In this document: positions 8,514 to 17,322 of the stretch, piece after piece
Numbering within the stretch: position 1 is the stretch's first letter
Layout of the letters: each line of letters opens with the position of its first letter
Source of the DNA: Sphingobium sp. Ant17
GTDB taxonomy: Bacteria; Pseudomonadota; Alphaproteobacteria; Sphingomonadales; Sphingomonadaceae
DNA: 46,979 nucleotides
NCBI RefSeq assembly: GCF_000588875.1
Contig: NZ_JEMV01000014.1
Location: 41,661-88,639, forward strand
Reading direction: 5' to 3'
The notes under the pieces: model-generated
What the model was told of the DNA's origin: nothing
Databases searched by the model: none
Seen by the model: only the letters and a program-made list of their open reading frames with translations
Position numbers and translations under genes: made by a program

Positions 8514-9310
8514 ATGGATGGCGTCATACAGATCGGCCCACTTGCCATGGCTACAGACCGTTTGATCGCTGTTGCAGCGATCTGGGCGTTTCTGGCGATC
8601 GCGGGTGTGATTGCGCGCGGCTGGATAGTAGGGCAATGCGTGCCGGATGGTTGTCCTTGCTGGCCGGACTGGTTGCAGCGCGCATCGGCTTTATTCTTGC
8701 CAATATTGATGCCTTTATCGCCGAACCCTGGACCATGCTTGCAATCTGGCAGGGCGGATTCTCGGTCTGGGCAGGCGCTGCGGCGGCGTTGATCATCATC
8801 TTGGTTATGCTGGGGCGCAAACCTGCAGGTCTTGCCCTGATCGCCACGGTCGCAGGTCTTTTTGTACTTCATCTCGGTGCGGCCACCTTGATTGCACCGG
8901 ATGTACGACCGATGCCGCGCCTGATGCTGACGGACCTCGATGGCAAACCGGTCGAGCTGGGCATTCCAGGGCGACCTATGGTTATCAATCTGTGGGCCAC
9001 ATGGTGTCCGCCGTGCCGTCGCGAAATGCCGATGCTGATCGACGTGGCGCAAAGCTCCAAAGTTCCGGTTCTGCTCGTCAATCAAGGCGAGGACGCTGCG
9101 GCCATCCGTGCGTTTCTTGCCAAGCAGGGCCTGGCCAACGGGGCAATCGTGACTGATCCGGGCGGCGTCTTGGGCAAAGTTGTCGCTTCGGTGGCGCTTC
9201 CAACCACCCTGTTCGTCAACGAGGCGGGCGAAATTGCCGGTCTCCACGCCGGCGAGATATCCCGGGCGGCGCTGACCGCAGGGATGCGTGATCTGCAAAG
9301 GACCCAATGA
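8514..9310 (+). pseudogene. TlpA/ScsD-like membrane thioredoxin with Lgt-like N-terminus, frameshifted
   Basis: The ATG at 8514 has AAGGAGA upstream and opens MDGVIQIGPLAMATDRLIAV, a membrane region. The frame then has to shift by one base near 8615 (GCGCGCGG) to continue as RAGWLSLLAGLVAARIGF, three more membrane segments (about 8640-8900) and a TlpA-type thioredoxin domain. The active site is WATWCPPCRREMP at about 8994-9032, and VALPTTLFVNEAG carries the cis-proline. The N-terminal ~120 residues look like prolipoprotein diacylglyceryl transferase, an arrangement I recall from sphingomonad TlpA proteins. The role would be periplasmic disulfide reduction, like ScsD. Its stop and the next start are TGAGATG. 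Everything after the shift is intact, so a sequencing indel is as likely as decay. Confidence 0.75.
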
Positions 9311-9311
9311 G

Positions 9312-9992
9312 ATGAAGACACTGACAATCGCCGCTGGCATCGGCATGGCCGCGCTTCTGGCCGGCAGCGTAGCGCTTTGGAGCGGTGATGCCGACCCGGC
9401 GCAAGCTCGTCAGGCGTCGAGCGACACCTCCAGCGCAGACGCGCTGCGCATCCGCTCGCAAATCCAGAATGATCCTGTTGCCCCGGCCATCGCGCCGCAG
9501 GGGCACGATGTCACTGTTGTGGTTTTCTCCGACTATCAATGTCCTTTTTGCCGCAAGCTCCACCCGTCGCTCGAAGCACTGGTGAACGAAGACCCCAAGG
9601 TGAAACTGGTCTTTCGTGACTGGCCGGTCTTCGGCGCTGCGTCCACCGAAGCCGCGCGGGCAGCCATCGCCTCCAAATGGCAAGGCAAGCATGCCGCGTT
9701 CAACGATGCGCTGATGACCACGACAGGCAAGCTGACATCGGACAGTATTCGCGCCGCAGCAGGCAAGGCGGGGGTAGATTGGGCGAAACTGCAGGCTGAC
9801 CTCACCGCGCACAAGTCTGAGATCGGTGCTGTGCTGGATCGCAATAGCCGATACGCAGCAATGCTGGGTCTTCAAGGCACGCCCGGTATGCTGATCGGCC
9901 CCTATCTCATCCCCGGCGGCATCGATCTGCGCGGGTTGCGTGAGGCGGTGGCGCTTGCGCGACGCGACCCTAACGGAACTGCATCACAATGA
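9312..9992 (+). CDS. DsbA-family periplasmic thiol-disulfide protein (ScsC-like)
   Basis: This 226-residue exported thioredoxin-fold protein has a signal/anchor at 1-25 (TIAAGIGMAALLAGSVALW). The active site is SDYQCPFCRKLHPSLEAL (CPFC), followed by VFRDWPVFG, the helical insert, and a cis-proline loop GTPGMLIGPYLIPGG. It would oxidise or shuffle thiols in the periplasm, receiving electrons from the membrane protein encoded next. I chose the ATG at 9312, 1 nt after the previous stop, because it begins the signal sequence; an ATG 24 nt upstream would lie inside the previous gene. It overlaps the next gene by 4 bp (ATGA). The gene order TlpA-like, DsbA-like, DsbD-like matches the scsDCB genes known for copper and thiol stress. 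Confidence 0.9.
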   Translation: MKTLTIAAGIGMAALLAGSVALWSGDADPAQARQASSDTSSADALRIRSQIQNDPVAPAIAPQGHDVTVVVFSDYQCPFCRKLHPSLEALVNEDPKVKLVFRDWPVFGAASTEAARAAIASKWQGKHAAFNDALMTTTGKLTSDSIRAAAGKAGVDWAKLQADLTAHKSEIGAVLDRNSRYAAMLGLQGTPGMLIGPYLIPGGIDLRGLREAVALARRDPNGTASQ

Positions 9993-12176
9993 AAACGCCG
10001 GCCAGGACGATGATTGATCGACTACCGCGTCTTACGATAAGGTTTTTCGCACTCTTCGCAGCCGCTTTGCTTGGTTTCATCGCTGGACCGATCGCCGCTC
10101 AGGGCACGGCAAATATCAATACGTCGGTGCTGGCCGAATCCGGTTCCCCAAAGCCCGGCACAACAACGCGCATCGCTATCCGCATGGTGCCACGCACTGG
10201 CTGGCATGGCTATTGGGTCAATCCGGGCGACAGCGGGCTCTCGGTAGAGGCGAACTGGACCGTGCCGGACGGCGTAACCATGGGTGATCTGCGCCATCCC
10301 GCACCAACCCTGCTCGAGCTCGCGGGGCTGGCAAGCTATGTTCACAAAGGTGCATTCACGCTCCTTACGGATTTGAACCTGAACGACGATGTTGCTCCGG
10401 GCACTGCCATCCCGCTGCGCGTCAACCTCTCATGGCTTGCCTGTTCGGACACGCTGTGTGTCCCCGAACGCGCCACGCTCGATCTGCTGCTGACGGCCGG
10501 TGATGGAACATCCAATGCAGCTGCGGCGCCGGTTTTCCGGGCCGCCAAGGCGGCACTGCCTGTGGAAGGCAGGCTTAAACTGGTGGTCGCGCGTCAGGGT
10601 GGAGACTGGCGCTTCGACATTGATGGCGAAGCCAGGCTGGATGCATCGTCGGTGCGCCTGTTTCCCGCTCAGGATGGCTGGTTCGCGGCATCGGCGCCGC
10701 AGACCGTCGTGCGCCGGGAAGGTGGATGGCGCGTGACTGTCGCCGCATCGGACAATGCTGCGCCCACACCTTCAGATTTTCGGGGCGTGTTTGCGGATAG
10801 TAAGCGCAGTTTCGCGTTGATGGCTTCGGGTGCCCGTGAACCCCCCAAGACCAAGGCGCCTGTAGCACGGTCGGCGCCAGCCTCCACAGCCGCGGTTCTC
10901 CCCGACGCTGTCGATAAGCCCACTCCGGCGCAGGGCTCTAAGCGTGCCGCGCCAGCCGACACGCGCGCGTTCAGAATTGCACTTACCGGTGCGATCCTTG
11001 GCGGGTTGCTGCTCAACCTGATGCCTTGCGTGTTCCCGATCCTGTCGCTCAAGGCGCTGAGCCTCGCTCGATCGGGCGCTGACCGGCACACCGCGAAAGT
11101 GGAAGGGCTTGCCTATTTTGCCGGGAGCGTAGCGACGACCACGGCGCTGGGCGCAATATTGGTCGGCGCCCGCGCGATGGGCCATGACATTGGCTGGTCT
11201 TTCCAGCTTCAGGATCCCCGGATGATCCTGCTGCTGATGCTCTTGTCGCTGGCAATCGCGCTCAATTTGGCTGGTCTGTTCGAAGTGAGTGGCCCCTCTT
11301 TGTCCGGCAATTGGATGACGAAGAAAGGCGGCCTCGGCGCGTTTGGCACCGGTGCGCTTGCTGCGCTGATCGCGACGCCTTGTAGTGGCCCCTTCATGGG
11401 CGTCGCGCTGGGCGCGGCACTGGTTCTGCCGGTTCCAGCTGCGCTGGCGGTTTTGCAGGCCTGGGCTTGGTATGGCGCTGCCATTCCTGCTGATCGCCTT
11501 CGTGCCCCGACTTCAACGCTGGCTGCCGAAACCCGGCGCGTGGATGGCAACCTTCCGTCGCATTCTTGCGATTCCGATGCTGCTGACCGCGATCGGGCTT
11601 GCCTGGGTCCTGGGACGGCAAAGCGGCGTGGACGGGCTTGCGATGGGCCTGCTGATCGCCGCGCTGGCCGCGGTGGGATTATGGTGGGTGGGCTTGCGAC
11701 AAAGCGGGGGGCGCTCCGCCATGGTCGGGCTGGCACCGGTGATGGCGGCGCTCCTGGTCGCGATTGCCGTAGAGCTGCCGCGCCCGGCCGCCGCGACCGC
11801 TCCCGCAGATACCGGAGCACAAATGTTCAGTGAGGCGCGCCTTTCTGAGTTGCGCGCGCAGGGCGTGCCGGTCTTTGTCGATTTCACAGCAGACTGGTGC
11901 CTTGTCTGCCAAGTCAACAAGCGAGTGGCGATCGACCGGGCGGACACGCAAGCGGCATTCGCGAAGGCGGGCGTGACGATGCTCGTTGCCGACTGGACGC
12001 GGGGCGATCCAGAGATCACGCGCTTCCTCGCCAGCCGCGGCCGCAATTCGATCCCTTACTATCTCTACGCGCCGTCGAAAAGTCCGGTTCGGGAGTTGCC
12101 GCAGATGTTAAGCAGCGAGATGCTGATCGGGCTAGCCAATGAGTCGGAGGGAAAGACAGATGATGAGCATTTATAA
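9989..12176 (+). pseudogene. ScsB/DsbD-like transmembrane thiol-disulfide reductase, frameshifted
   Basis: The protein starts with a signal peptide (FFALFAAALLGFIAGPIAAQ). A large periplasmic domain follows, with CSDTLCVPE (two Cys) typical of the ScsB/DsbD alpha domain. The membrane part has LNLMPCVFPILSLK and IATPCSGPFMGVA, the two membrane cysteines that pass electrons across the membrane. Near 11462 (GCAGGCCTGGGCTTGG) the frame must change by one base; GLGMALPFLLIAFVPRLQ and later membrane segments then continue. The C-terminal thioredoxin domain has FTADWCLVCQVNK. Pieces: 9989 to about 11470 in one frame, and about 11465-12176 in the next. The function would be to carry electrons from cytoplasmic thioredoxin to the periplasmic partner upstream. 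It overlaps the DsrE-like gene by 17 bp. A sequencing indel is plausible because both halves are fully conserved. Confidence 0.8.
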
Positions 12177-12711
12177 CAAATTACTCATTCTGGGGGGCGC
12201 CGCCACATTGGTTGTTTGCATGCCCGCATCCGCTCAAGTTGCGAGGCACCCGGCGGTCGCGGACTATGGCGCGATTGCGCCCATGGCGCAGGTTGCCAAC
12301 CGTCCCGCCGCGACGGATGATATGCGTGCGCTGTTCGAAATCACCGGCGAGGCACGTGGGCCAAACGGGGTCAACCGTAGTCTCGACAGGGTCGCGCGCT
12401 ATCTCAATCTGCTCGCATCGAGCGGCGTTTCCACCAAACCGGGCGATATCAAGGTCATCATCCACGGGCCAGCCACACCGCTGATTCTGCGTGAAGAAGC
12501 CTATCAAAAGCGGTTCAACTCCACCAACCCAAACACGCCGCTGATTGCCGCACTCAAGCGAGCTGGCGTTGAAATCCATGTCTGTGGCCAGGCCACCGCT
12601 GGACAGGGCATTGCGCGGGAGGACATTGATCCGGCGGTCACTCTCGATCTGTCCGCGATGACGACGCTGGTCCTCCTGCAACGCCAGGGATGGCCGCTCG
12701 TTTCAGACTGA
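12160..12711 (+). CDS. Exported DsrE-like protein
   Basis: This 183-residue protein has a signal peptide (KLLILGGAATLVVCMPASAQ), so it acts in the periplasm. It then has a DsrE-type fold: RYLNLLASSGV, IKVIIHGPATPLIL and RAGVEIHVCGQATAGQGI. The Cys in HVCGQ sits where DsrE-like proteins keep a sulfur-carrying or structural cysteine. DsrE relatives move or bind sulfane sulfur; the exported branch is poorly characterised. The ATG at 12160 has GGAGG 10 nt upstream and overlaps the end of the ScsB-like gene, so the two are translationally linked. An ATG one codon later is equally possible. Placement between the Scs-like relay and a persulfide-enzyme gene suggests a role in periplasmic persulfide handling (inference). 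Confidence 0.78.
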   Translation: MMSIYNKLLILGGAATLVVCMPASAQVARHPAVADYGAIAPMAQVANRPAATDDMRALFEITGEARGPNGVNRSLDRVARYLNLLASSGVSTKPGDIKVIIHGPATPLILREEAYQKRFNSTNPNTPLIAALKRAGVEIHVCGQATAGQGIAREDIDPAVTLDLSAMTTLVLLQRQGWPLVSD

Positions 12712-12758
12712 CAATAGCAGTCGTCGCGGCGCGAAACCCATACCAGAAGGAAAGAACT

Positions 12759-14108
12759 ATGCTGCTGGAAAAGATCAAGACGCCGGGCCTTTCCCACCTG
12801 TCCTATCTGGTGGGGTCGGGCGGGCAGGCAGCCGTGATCGACCCACGCCGCGACTGCACCATCTACCTGGAGAAGGCGCGTGCAGCAGGGCTTGAGATCA
12901 CGCATATCTTCGAGACTCATCGTAACGAAGATCTTGTATCTGGCGCGCCAGTGCTCGCCGGCATGACGGGTGCAAAAGTGCTGCATGGGCCAAACCCGGA
13001 GCGGCCCATAGTTTATGCGACGACAGCGCGGGACGGTGATTGTTATGCCGTTGGCCAACTGGAAATCCGGGCCATGGAAACACCCGGCCATACGGATGAC
13101 CATCTGGCCTATGCGCTGTTTGATACCGCCTATCCGGACAAGGCGGTGGGCGTGTTCACTGGCGACGCCATGTTCGTTGGCGATGTCGGCCGCACTGATT
13201 TTTATCCCGACCGGCGCGAGGAAGTGGCCGGGCTGCTGTTCGATTCCCTCCGCAAGCTGCTGGCGCTCGGCGATCAGGCCATCATCTATCCGGCGCACGG
13301 TGCCGGCTCGGTCTGCGGATCAGGCATGGCCGATCGCGAGTTCTCCACCATCGGGCACGAGCGGCTCAACAATCCGCGCCTCCTGATCACGGATCGCGAG
13401 GAATTCATTCGGTTAAAAGTCAACGAGAACCACTATCAACCGCCCTATTTTCGGCTGATGGAACGGCTGAACGTGGAAGGGGGCAGTGCGCCGCCGCCGG
13501 TGATGCGCCCGCGCCGCCTTTCGCTCGCGCAGTTAGGGGACTGCGAAGCGGATCATCTGGTCGATGTCCGCGAACCCATGGCCTATGCCTCGGGCCATCT
13601 GCCTGGCGCGATGAGCCTGCCCGTGGATATGATTTCCGCATTTGCTGGCTGGTTCATCCGCGAAGGGGAAAGCGTCGCCCTGATCGCTTCAGATGAAGAT
13701 CAACTCGCCGCCGCGCTGGAACATCTGGTGCGGATCGCGCTGGATAATGTGGTGGGTGGCTATGTCGGCATGGTGCCTGCCGCGGCGAAAGGCGTAATGA
13801 TGCAGCAGACGCCCATGATCGATACGGACGAAGTCGAAAACCGTTTGGGTGGTGTTGAAGGGTGGACATTGCTGGATGTGCGCGATGCAGACGAACGGGC
13901 CAAATCTGCCATCGACGGATCGCACCATATCTATGTCGGCCAGCTTAACGACCGTTGGCAGGAACTGGACAAGAAGCGCCATTACACCCTGATGTGCGCC
14001 AGCGGCATGCGCGCGACGGTCGCCGCAGGGTGGCTGGCCAGCCGCGGTTTTGAAAAGCTCGACATCTATCTTGGTTCGATGGGAGCATGGAAGGCAGCGC
14101 ATGACTGA
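12759..14108 (+). CDS. Metallo-beta-lactamase-fold protein with two rhodanese domains (persulfide dioxygenase-like)
   Basis: Residues 1 to about 240 form an MBL hydrolase fold with FETHRNEDLVSG in place of the usual HxHxDH, then ETPGHTDDHLAY, FTGDAMFVGDVGRTDF and YPAHGAGSVCG. Two rhodanese-like domains follow. The first (about 255-345) has no obvious active-site Cys. The second (about 355-449) has CASGMRATVAAGWL, an active-site loop with Cys. This architecture is known from fused persulfide dioxygenase/rhodanese proteins, which oxidise glutathione persulfide and transfer sulfur; the substrate is inferred. The start at 12759 has AAGGA upstream. The gene overlaps the methyltransferase by 8 bp. 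It is cytoplasmic (no signal), complementing the periplasmic DsrE-like protein before it. Confidence 0.88.
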   Translation: MLLEKIKTPGLSHLSYLVGSGGQAAVIDPRRDCTIYLEKARAAGLEITHIFETHRNEDLVSGAPVLAGMTGAKVLHGPNPERPIVYATTARDGDCYAVGQLEIRAMETPGHTDDHLAYALFDTAYPDKAVGVFTGDAMFVGDVGRTDFYPDRREEVAGLLFDSLRKLLALGDQAIIYPAHGAGSVCGSGMADREFSTIGHERLNNPRLLITDREEFIRLKVNENHYQPPYFRLMERLNVEGGSAPPPVMRPRRLSLAQLGDCEADHLVDVREPMAYASGHLPGAMSLPVDMISAFAGWFIREGESVALIASDEDQLAAALEHLVRIALDNVVGGYVGMVPAAAKGVMMQQTPMIDTDEVENRLGGVEGWTLLDVRDADERAKSAIDGSHHIYVGQLNDRWQELDKKRHYTLMCASGMRATVAAGWLASRGFEKLDIYLGSMGAWKAAHD

Positions 14109-14724
14109 TCGTATGGATTCAGCCGCATTCTGGGACAGTCGCTTCGCTTCGGAAGACTATGTCTTTGGAACCGAGCCCAATGCATTTGTGCGCCGTGAAG
14201 CGGGCCGTTTGACGCGAGGCGGGCGGGTGCTGGCGGTGGCCGATGGGGAAGGGCGCAATGGGGTCTATCTGGCCCAACAGGGCCTGGATGTTACCGCAAC
14301 CGACATATCCGCCGCCGGAATCGCGAAGGCGCGCAGGCTGGCGCAACAGCGTGGAGTTTCCTTGACGCTGGAGCAGGTTGATCTGGCCGCCTACGACTGG
14401 CCGGAGGCTGCATTTGACGCGGTCGTGGCGATCTTCGTGCAATTTGCCGATCCCATATTGCGGGCCAAGATGTTCGCCGGCTTTGCCAGAACTTTGCGGC
14501 CCGGCGGCATTCTGCTGCTGGAAGGCTATCGCCCGGAACAGCTGGAATATGGCACCGGCGGGCCGAAAGTGGAGGACAACCTCTATACCGAAAGCATGCT
14601 GCGCGACGCCTTCGCCGGGTGGGATATCATTTCCCTGCGAAGCTACGATGCGGATATTCGTGAAGGCAGCGGCCATGGCGGGATGTCCGCACTGATCGAT
14701 CTCGTCGCGCTGCAGCCCGGCTAG
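14101..14724 (+). CDS. Class I SAM-dependent methyltransferase
   Basis: This 207-residue soluble enzyme has the Rossmann motif I as RVLAVADGEGRNGVYLAQQG, then VTATDISAAGIAKA (acidic residue binding the ribose of SAM), and the later FVQFADPILR and LRPGGILLLEGY. The short N-terminus WDSRFASEDYVFGTEPNAFV is shared with TehB-like and thiol/thiopurine-type methyltransferases. The start overlaps the upstream persulfide-enzyme gene by 8 bp, making it the last gene of the Scs-like operon. A thiol or sulfide substrate would fit this context but is not shown. It converges on the outer-membrane factor gene. The 23-bp gap plus flanks can form a weak hairpin (CAGCCGG at 14728-14734 with CCGGCTG at 14755-14761). 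Confidence 0.85.
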   Translation: MTDRMDSAAFWDSRFASEDYVFGTEPNAFVRREAGRLTRGGRVLAVADGEGRNGVYLAQQGLDVTATDISAAGIAKARRLAQQRGVSLTLEQVDLAAYDWPEAAFDAVVAIFVQFADPILRAKMFAGFARTLRPGGILLLEGYRPEQLEYGTGGPKVEDNLYTESMLRDAFAGWDIISLRSYDADIREGSGHGGMSALIDLVALQPG

Positions 14725-14747
14725 CCTCAGCCGGATCCGTATCCGTA

Positions 14748-16163
14748 TCAGCCACCGGCTGGTTCGACCCTGTCCGTCCCGCCGCCAAGCGCGCGAACAA
14801 GGGTGATCGCTGCCCGCTGCCGCGCTGTCTGCACAGTGATGAAGGCCTGTTGCGCAGCCAGGGCGGCAGTTTGTGCGGTAACGACTTCCAGATAGTCCGC
14901 CGCGCCATCGCGATAACGGTCCAACGCCAGTTCTTCCCCGCGCGCAGCGGCCTGCGCGGCCCGCCGCCGGTCGGCTTCCTCGGCCGCCAGCGCCGCGTTG
15001 CTGGCCAGCGAATCCTCTACTTCCTGGAAGGCATTCAGCACTGTTTCGCGGTAATTGGCGGCGAGGATGTTGTATTCCGCCTCGCTGACGGCAACCCGCG
15101 CCCGCTGCCGCCCGCCATCAAACAGGTGGAGCACCGCCGACAATGGTCCCAGCGCCCAATATCCGGTTGGGGCGCTGACAAGGGGCGCACCACTGGCCTG
15201 AAAACCACCGGCCAATGCCAGATCGATGCGGGGGAACCGGGCCGCCTTCGCCACGCCGATGCGGGCATTGGCAGCAATTAGCCGCCGCTGTGCCCCGGCA
15301 ATGTCAGGTCGCCGTTCGAGCAGGGTGGATGGCAGGCCCGGCGCAATGGTGGGCAAAGCCCCAATGCTATCGGCGGGGGCGACGGCAAATTGCCCGGGTA
15401 TCATGCCAATCAGTGTTGCGATGCGGTTTTCCAGCGTCGCCCGGCGTGCCGCGATCTGCCGGAACAGCGCTTGTGCATTGGCGAGTTGCGTCTGCGACCG
15501 ACTGCGATCCACGCCCGATGCGATGCCGCCTTCATGGCGGATGCGGATCAGTGCGTCTGACGCTTCGTAAGCGTCGACTGTGCGGCGCAGCAGGGCACCT
15601 TCCCGGTCAAGTCCACGCAACTGGAAATAGGCATCCGCCAGCGCGCCATGAAGGCTGAGGCGGACGGAGGCGAGACTGGCCGCTTCGACTCCCGCGTCCG
15701 CTTCGCTAGCCCGGATGCTGTCGCGCACCCGGCCCCACAGGTCGATTTCATAGTTCAGCGCACCGCCCAGAATATATTGGTCCGCCGTTATCGGAACGCC
15801 GGGACCGATGGGCCGTCCAGCGGAAAGCCGTTCGCGCGAAATGGCCGTGCGGGCATCCAGCGTGGGGACAAGATCCGACCCCGCAAGGCGCGCCTCCGCC
15901 CGCGCGCGGTCAAGCCGGGCTACTGCTGCGGCAAGGCTTGGGCTGCCCTCGTCCGCCCGCGCGATCAGGTCGTCCAGTACAGGGTCGTCGAAATCACGCC
16001 ACCATTGCCCTCGCGGCTGCCGATCCGCCGGCGCGGCATCCTGCCAGCGTGCGCCATATTTGTAACTTTCCGCCACCGGCGTGGCCGGAATATTGAGTGG
16101 CGGCGCCATGGAACAGCCCGCCATCAACAGCAAGGCGGGCGCGGCGAGGTTAATTCTGCGCAT
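14748..16163 (-). CDS. RND efflux outer-membrane lipoprotein (NodT/OprM family)
   Basis: This 471-residue outer-membrane channel forms the exit duct of the tripartite pump. The signal ends in a lipobox, LLLMAGC, so the mature protein is lipid-anchored at Cys17. Two TolC-like repeats are visible as helical segments: PSLAAAVARLDRARAEARLAG, later RRPDIAGAQRRLIAANARIG, and the C-terminal NAFQEVEDSLASNAALAAE with YLEVVTAQTAALAAQQAFI. It is the third gene of the operon, and its start overlaps the adaptor gene by 14 bp. Length and features are normal. Confidence 0.93.
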   Translation of the reverse strand: MRRINLAAPALLLMAGCSMAPPLNIPATPVAESYKYGARWQDAAPADRQPRGQWWRDFDDPVLDDLIARADEGSPSLAAAVARLDRARAEARLAGSDLVPTLDARTAISRERLSAGRPIGPGVPITADQYILGGALNYEIDLWGRVRDSIRASEADAGVEAASLASVRLSLHGALADAYFQLRGLDREGALLRRTVDAYEASDALIRIRHEGGIASGVDRSRSQTQLANAQALFRQIAARRATLENRIATLIGMIPGQFAVAPADSIGALPTIAPGLPSTLLERRPDIAGAQRRLIAANARIGVAKAARFPRIDLALAGGFQASGAPLVSAPTGYWALGPLSAVLHLFDGGRQRARVAVSEAEYNILAANYRETVLNAFQEVEDSLASNAALAAEEADRRRAAQAAARGEELALDRYRDGAADYLEVVTAQTAALAAQQAFITVQTARQRAAITLVRALGGGTDRVEPAGG

Positions 16164-17322
16164 TGGCAGTACCTTTCCCCCGGTTGCGGACGATGCGAAC
16201 CCGATCGCCTTGTGACAGCGCTTCTGGAGGAGTGGCGATCACGCGGGCCTGCGGGGTCAGGCCGGAAGCGATCTGCACGCTGGCGCCATCGTCCCGTCCG
16301 ATCATAACCTGGCGCATCGTCACGCGCCCTTCGCGATCGACCAGCCCCACCATCGTTCCCTTCGGTGTGACAATCAGCGCACTGGCAGGCAGTGTTACGG
16401 CGGTGCCCGCCGCCATGGGGATGGCCACTTCGGCATAGCCGCCCGGCTTCAGCCGCTGGCCAGTATTGTTCACCTCGAACTCGGCCAGTACCGTGCCCGA
16501 TGCCCGGTCCACCGCACCTGCTGTGCGTACCAGTGCGGCGTCGAAACGCTCGCCCGGATATTCCGGTACGGTCAGACTGGCCACCACGCCCCGCGTCAGC
16601 TGTCCTGACAAGGCCTGGGGCACACGGACGCGCAGGCGCAGTCGGCGGTCATCTGCAATGGTGAACAGGGGGCTGGCCGCGCCGTTGCCCGCATTCACCA
16701 GGGCGCCTATTTCCGCGTTGCGGCTGGTCACCCGGCCTGCAAAAGGTGCCACAACACGGGTGAAGCCGAGTGTGGCGCGCAATCGTTCGACATTGGCACG
16801 GGCCGAACTGGCAAGGGCCGTTGCCGCCGCTAGCCGCCCGCTCTTTTCATCGGTTTCCTGTTGCGATACCGCGTCCTTCGCGCGCAGCGCGTCCCAACGT
16901 ACGGCCGTAGTTTGCGCCAGTCCACGGTTGGCTTCTGCCGTGCGCAGGTCCGCTTGCGCCTGTGCCAGTTGTTGTTTCACCTCCGGCGCGTCCAGCACGG
17001 CCAGAACCTGCCCCGCACGCACATGATCGCCAATATCGACCAGTCGCTGCGCCACATAGCCGCTGGCGCGAGCATGGATGGCGGCTTCGTTATCTGGTTC
17101 CAACATGCCGGGTAGATGAATTGCGCCTGCTTCCGCCGGTTGTGGGTGCAAGACATTGACGGTCGGCAATGCATTGGCGCGGGCGAATTCCGCTTGTTCG
17201 GTATGGTCCGCATTGCGGGCAACGATGCCGCCACCCACCAGCAGCGCAATGCCAACAACTGCCGCCGCACCATAAAGGCGGCCCTTTCGCGATGAAGTCC
17301 GTGATGGGGTGGGATCAGACAT
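16150..17322 (-). CDS. RND efflux periplasmic adaptor (membrane fusion protein)
   Basis: This 390-residue adaptor links the inner-membrane pump to the outer-membrane channel. It has one N-terminal membrane anchor (YGAAAVVGIALLVGGGIVA) and a lipoyl half-motif GYVAQRLVDIGDHVRAGQVL. A helical hairpin (about 120-190) is followed by the second lipoyl half VVAPFAGRVTSRNAEIGALV and then beta-barrel and membrane-proximal domains. No metal-binding His/Met-rich stretch is visible, so a drug or solvent substrate is more likely than heavy metals. It overlaps the permease by 8 bp and the channel gene by 14 bp, which indicates one tightly coupled operon. Confidence 0.93.
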   Translation of the reverse strand: MSDPTPSRTSSRKGRLYGAAAVVGIALLVGGGIVARNADHTEQAEFARANALPTVNVLHPQPAEAGAIHLPGMLEPDNEAAIHARASGYVAQRLVDIGDHVRAGQVLAVLDAPEVKQQLAQAQADLRTAEANRGLAQTTAVRWDALRAKDAVSQQETDEKSGRLAAATALASSARANVERLRATLGFTRVVAPFAGRVTSRNAEIGALVNAGNGAASPLFTIADDRRLRLRVRVPQALSGQLTRGVVASLTVPEYPGERFDAALVRTAGAVDRASGTVLAEFEVNNTGQRLKPGGYAEVAIPMAAGTAVTLPASALIVTPKGTMVGLVDREGRVTMRQVMIGRDDGASVQIASGLTPQARVIATPPEALSQGDRVRIVRNRGKGTANAQN

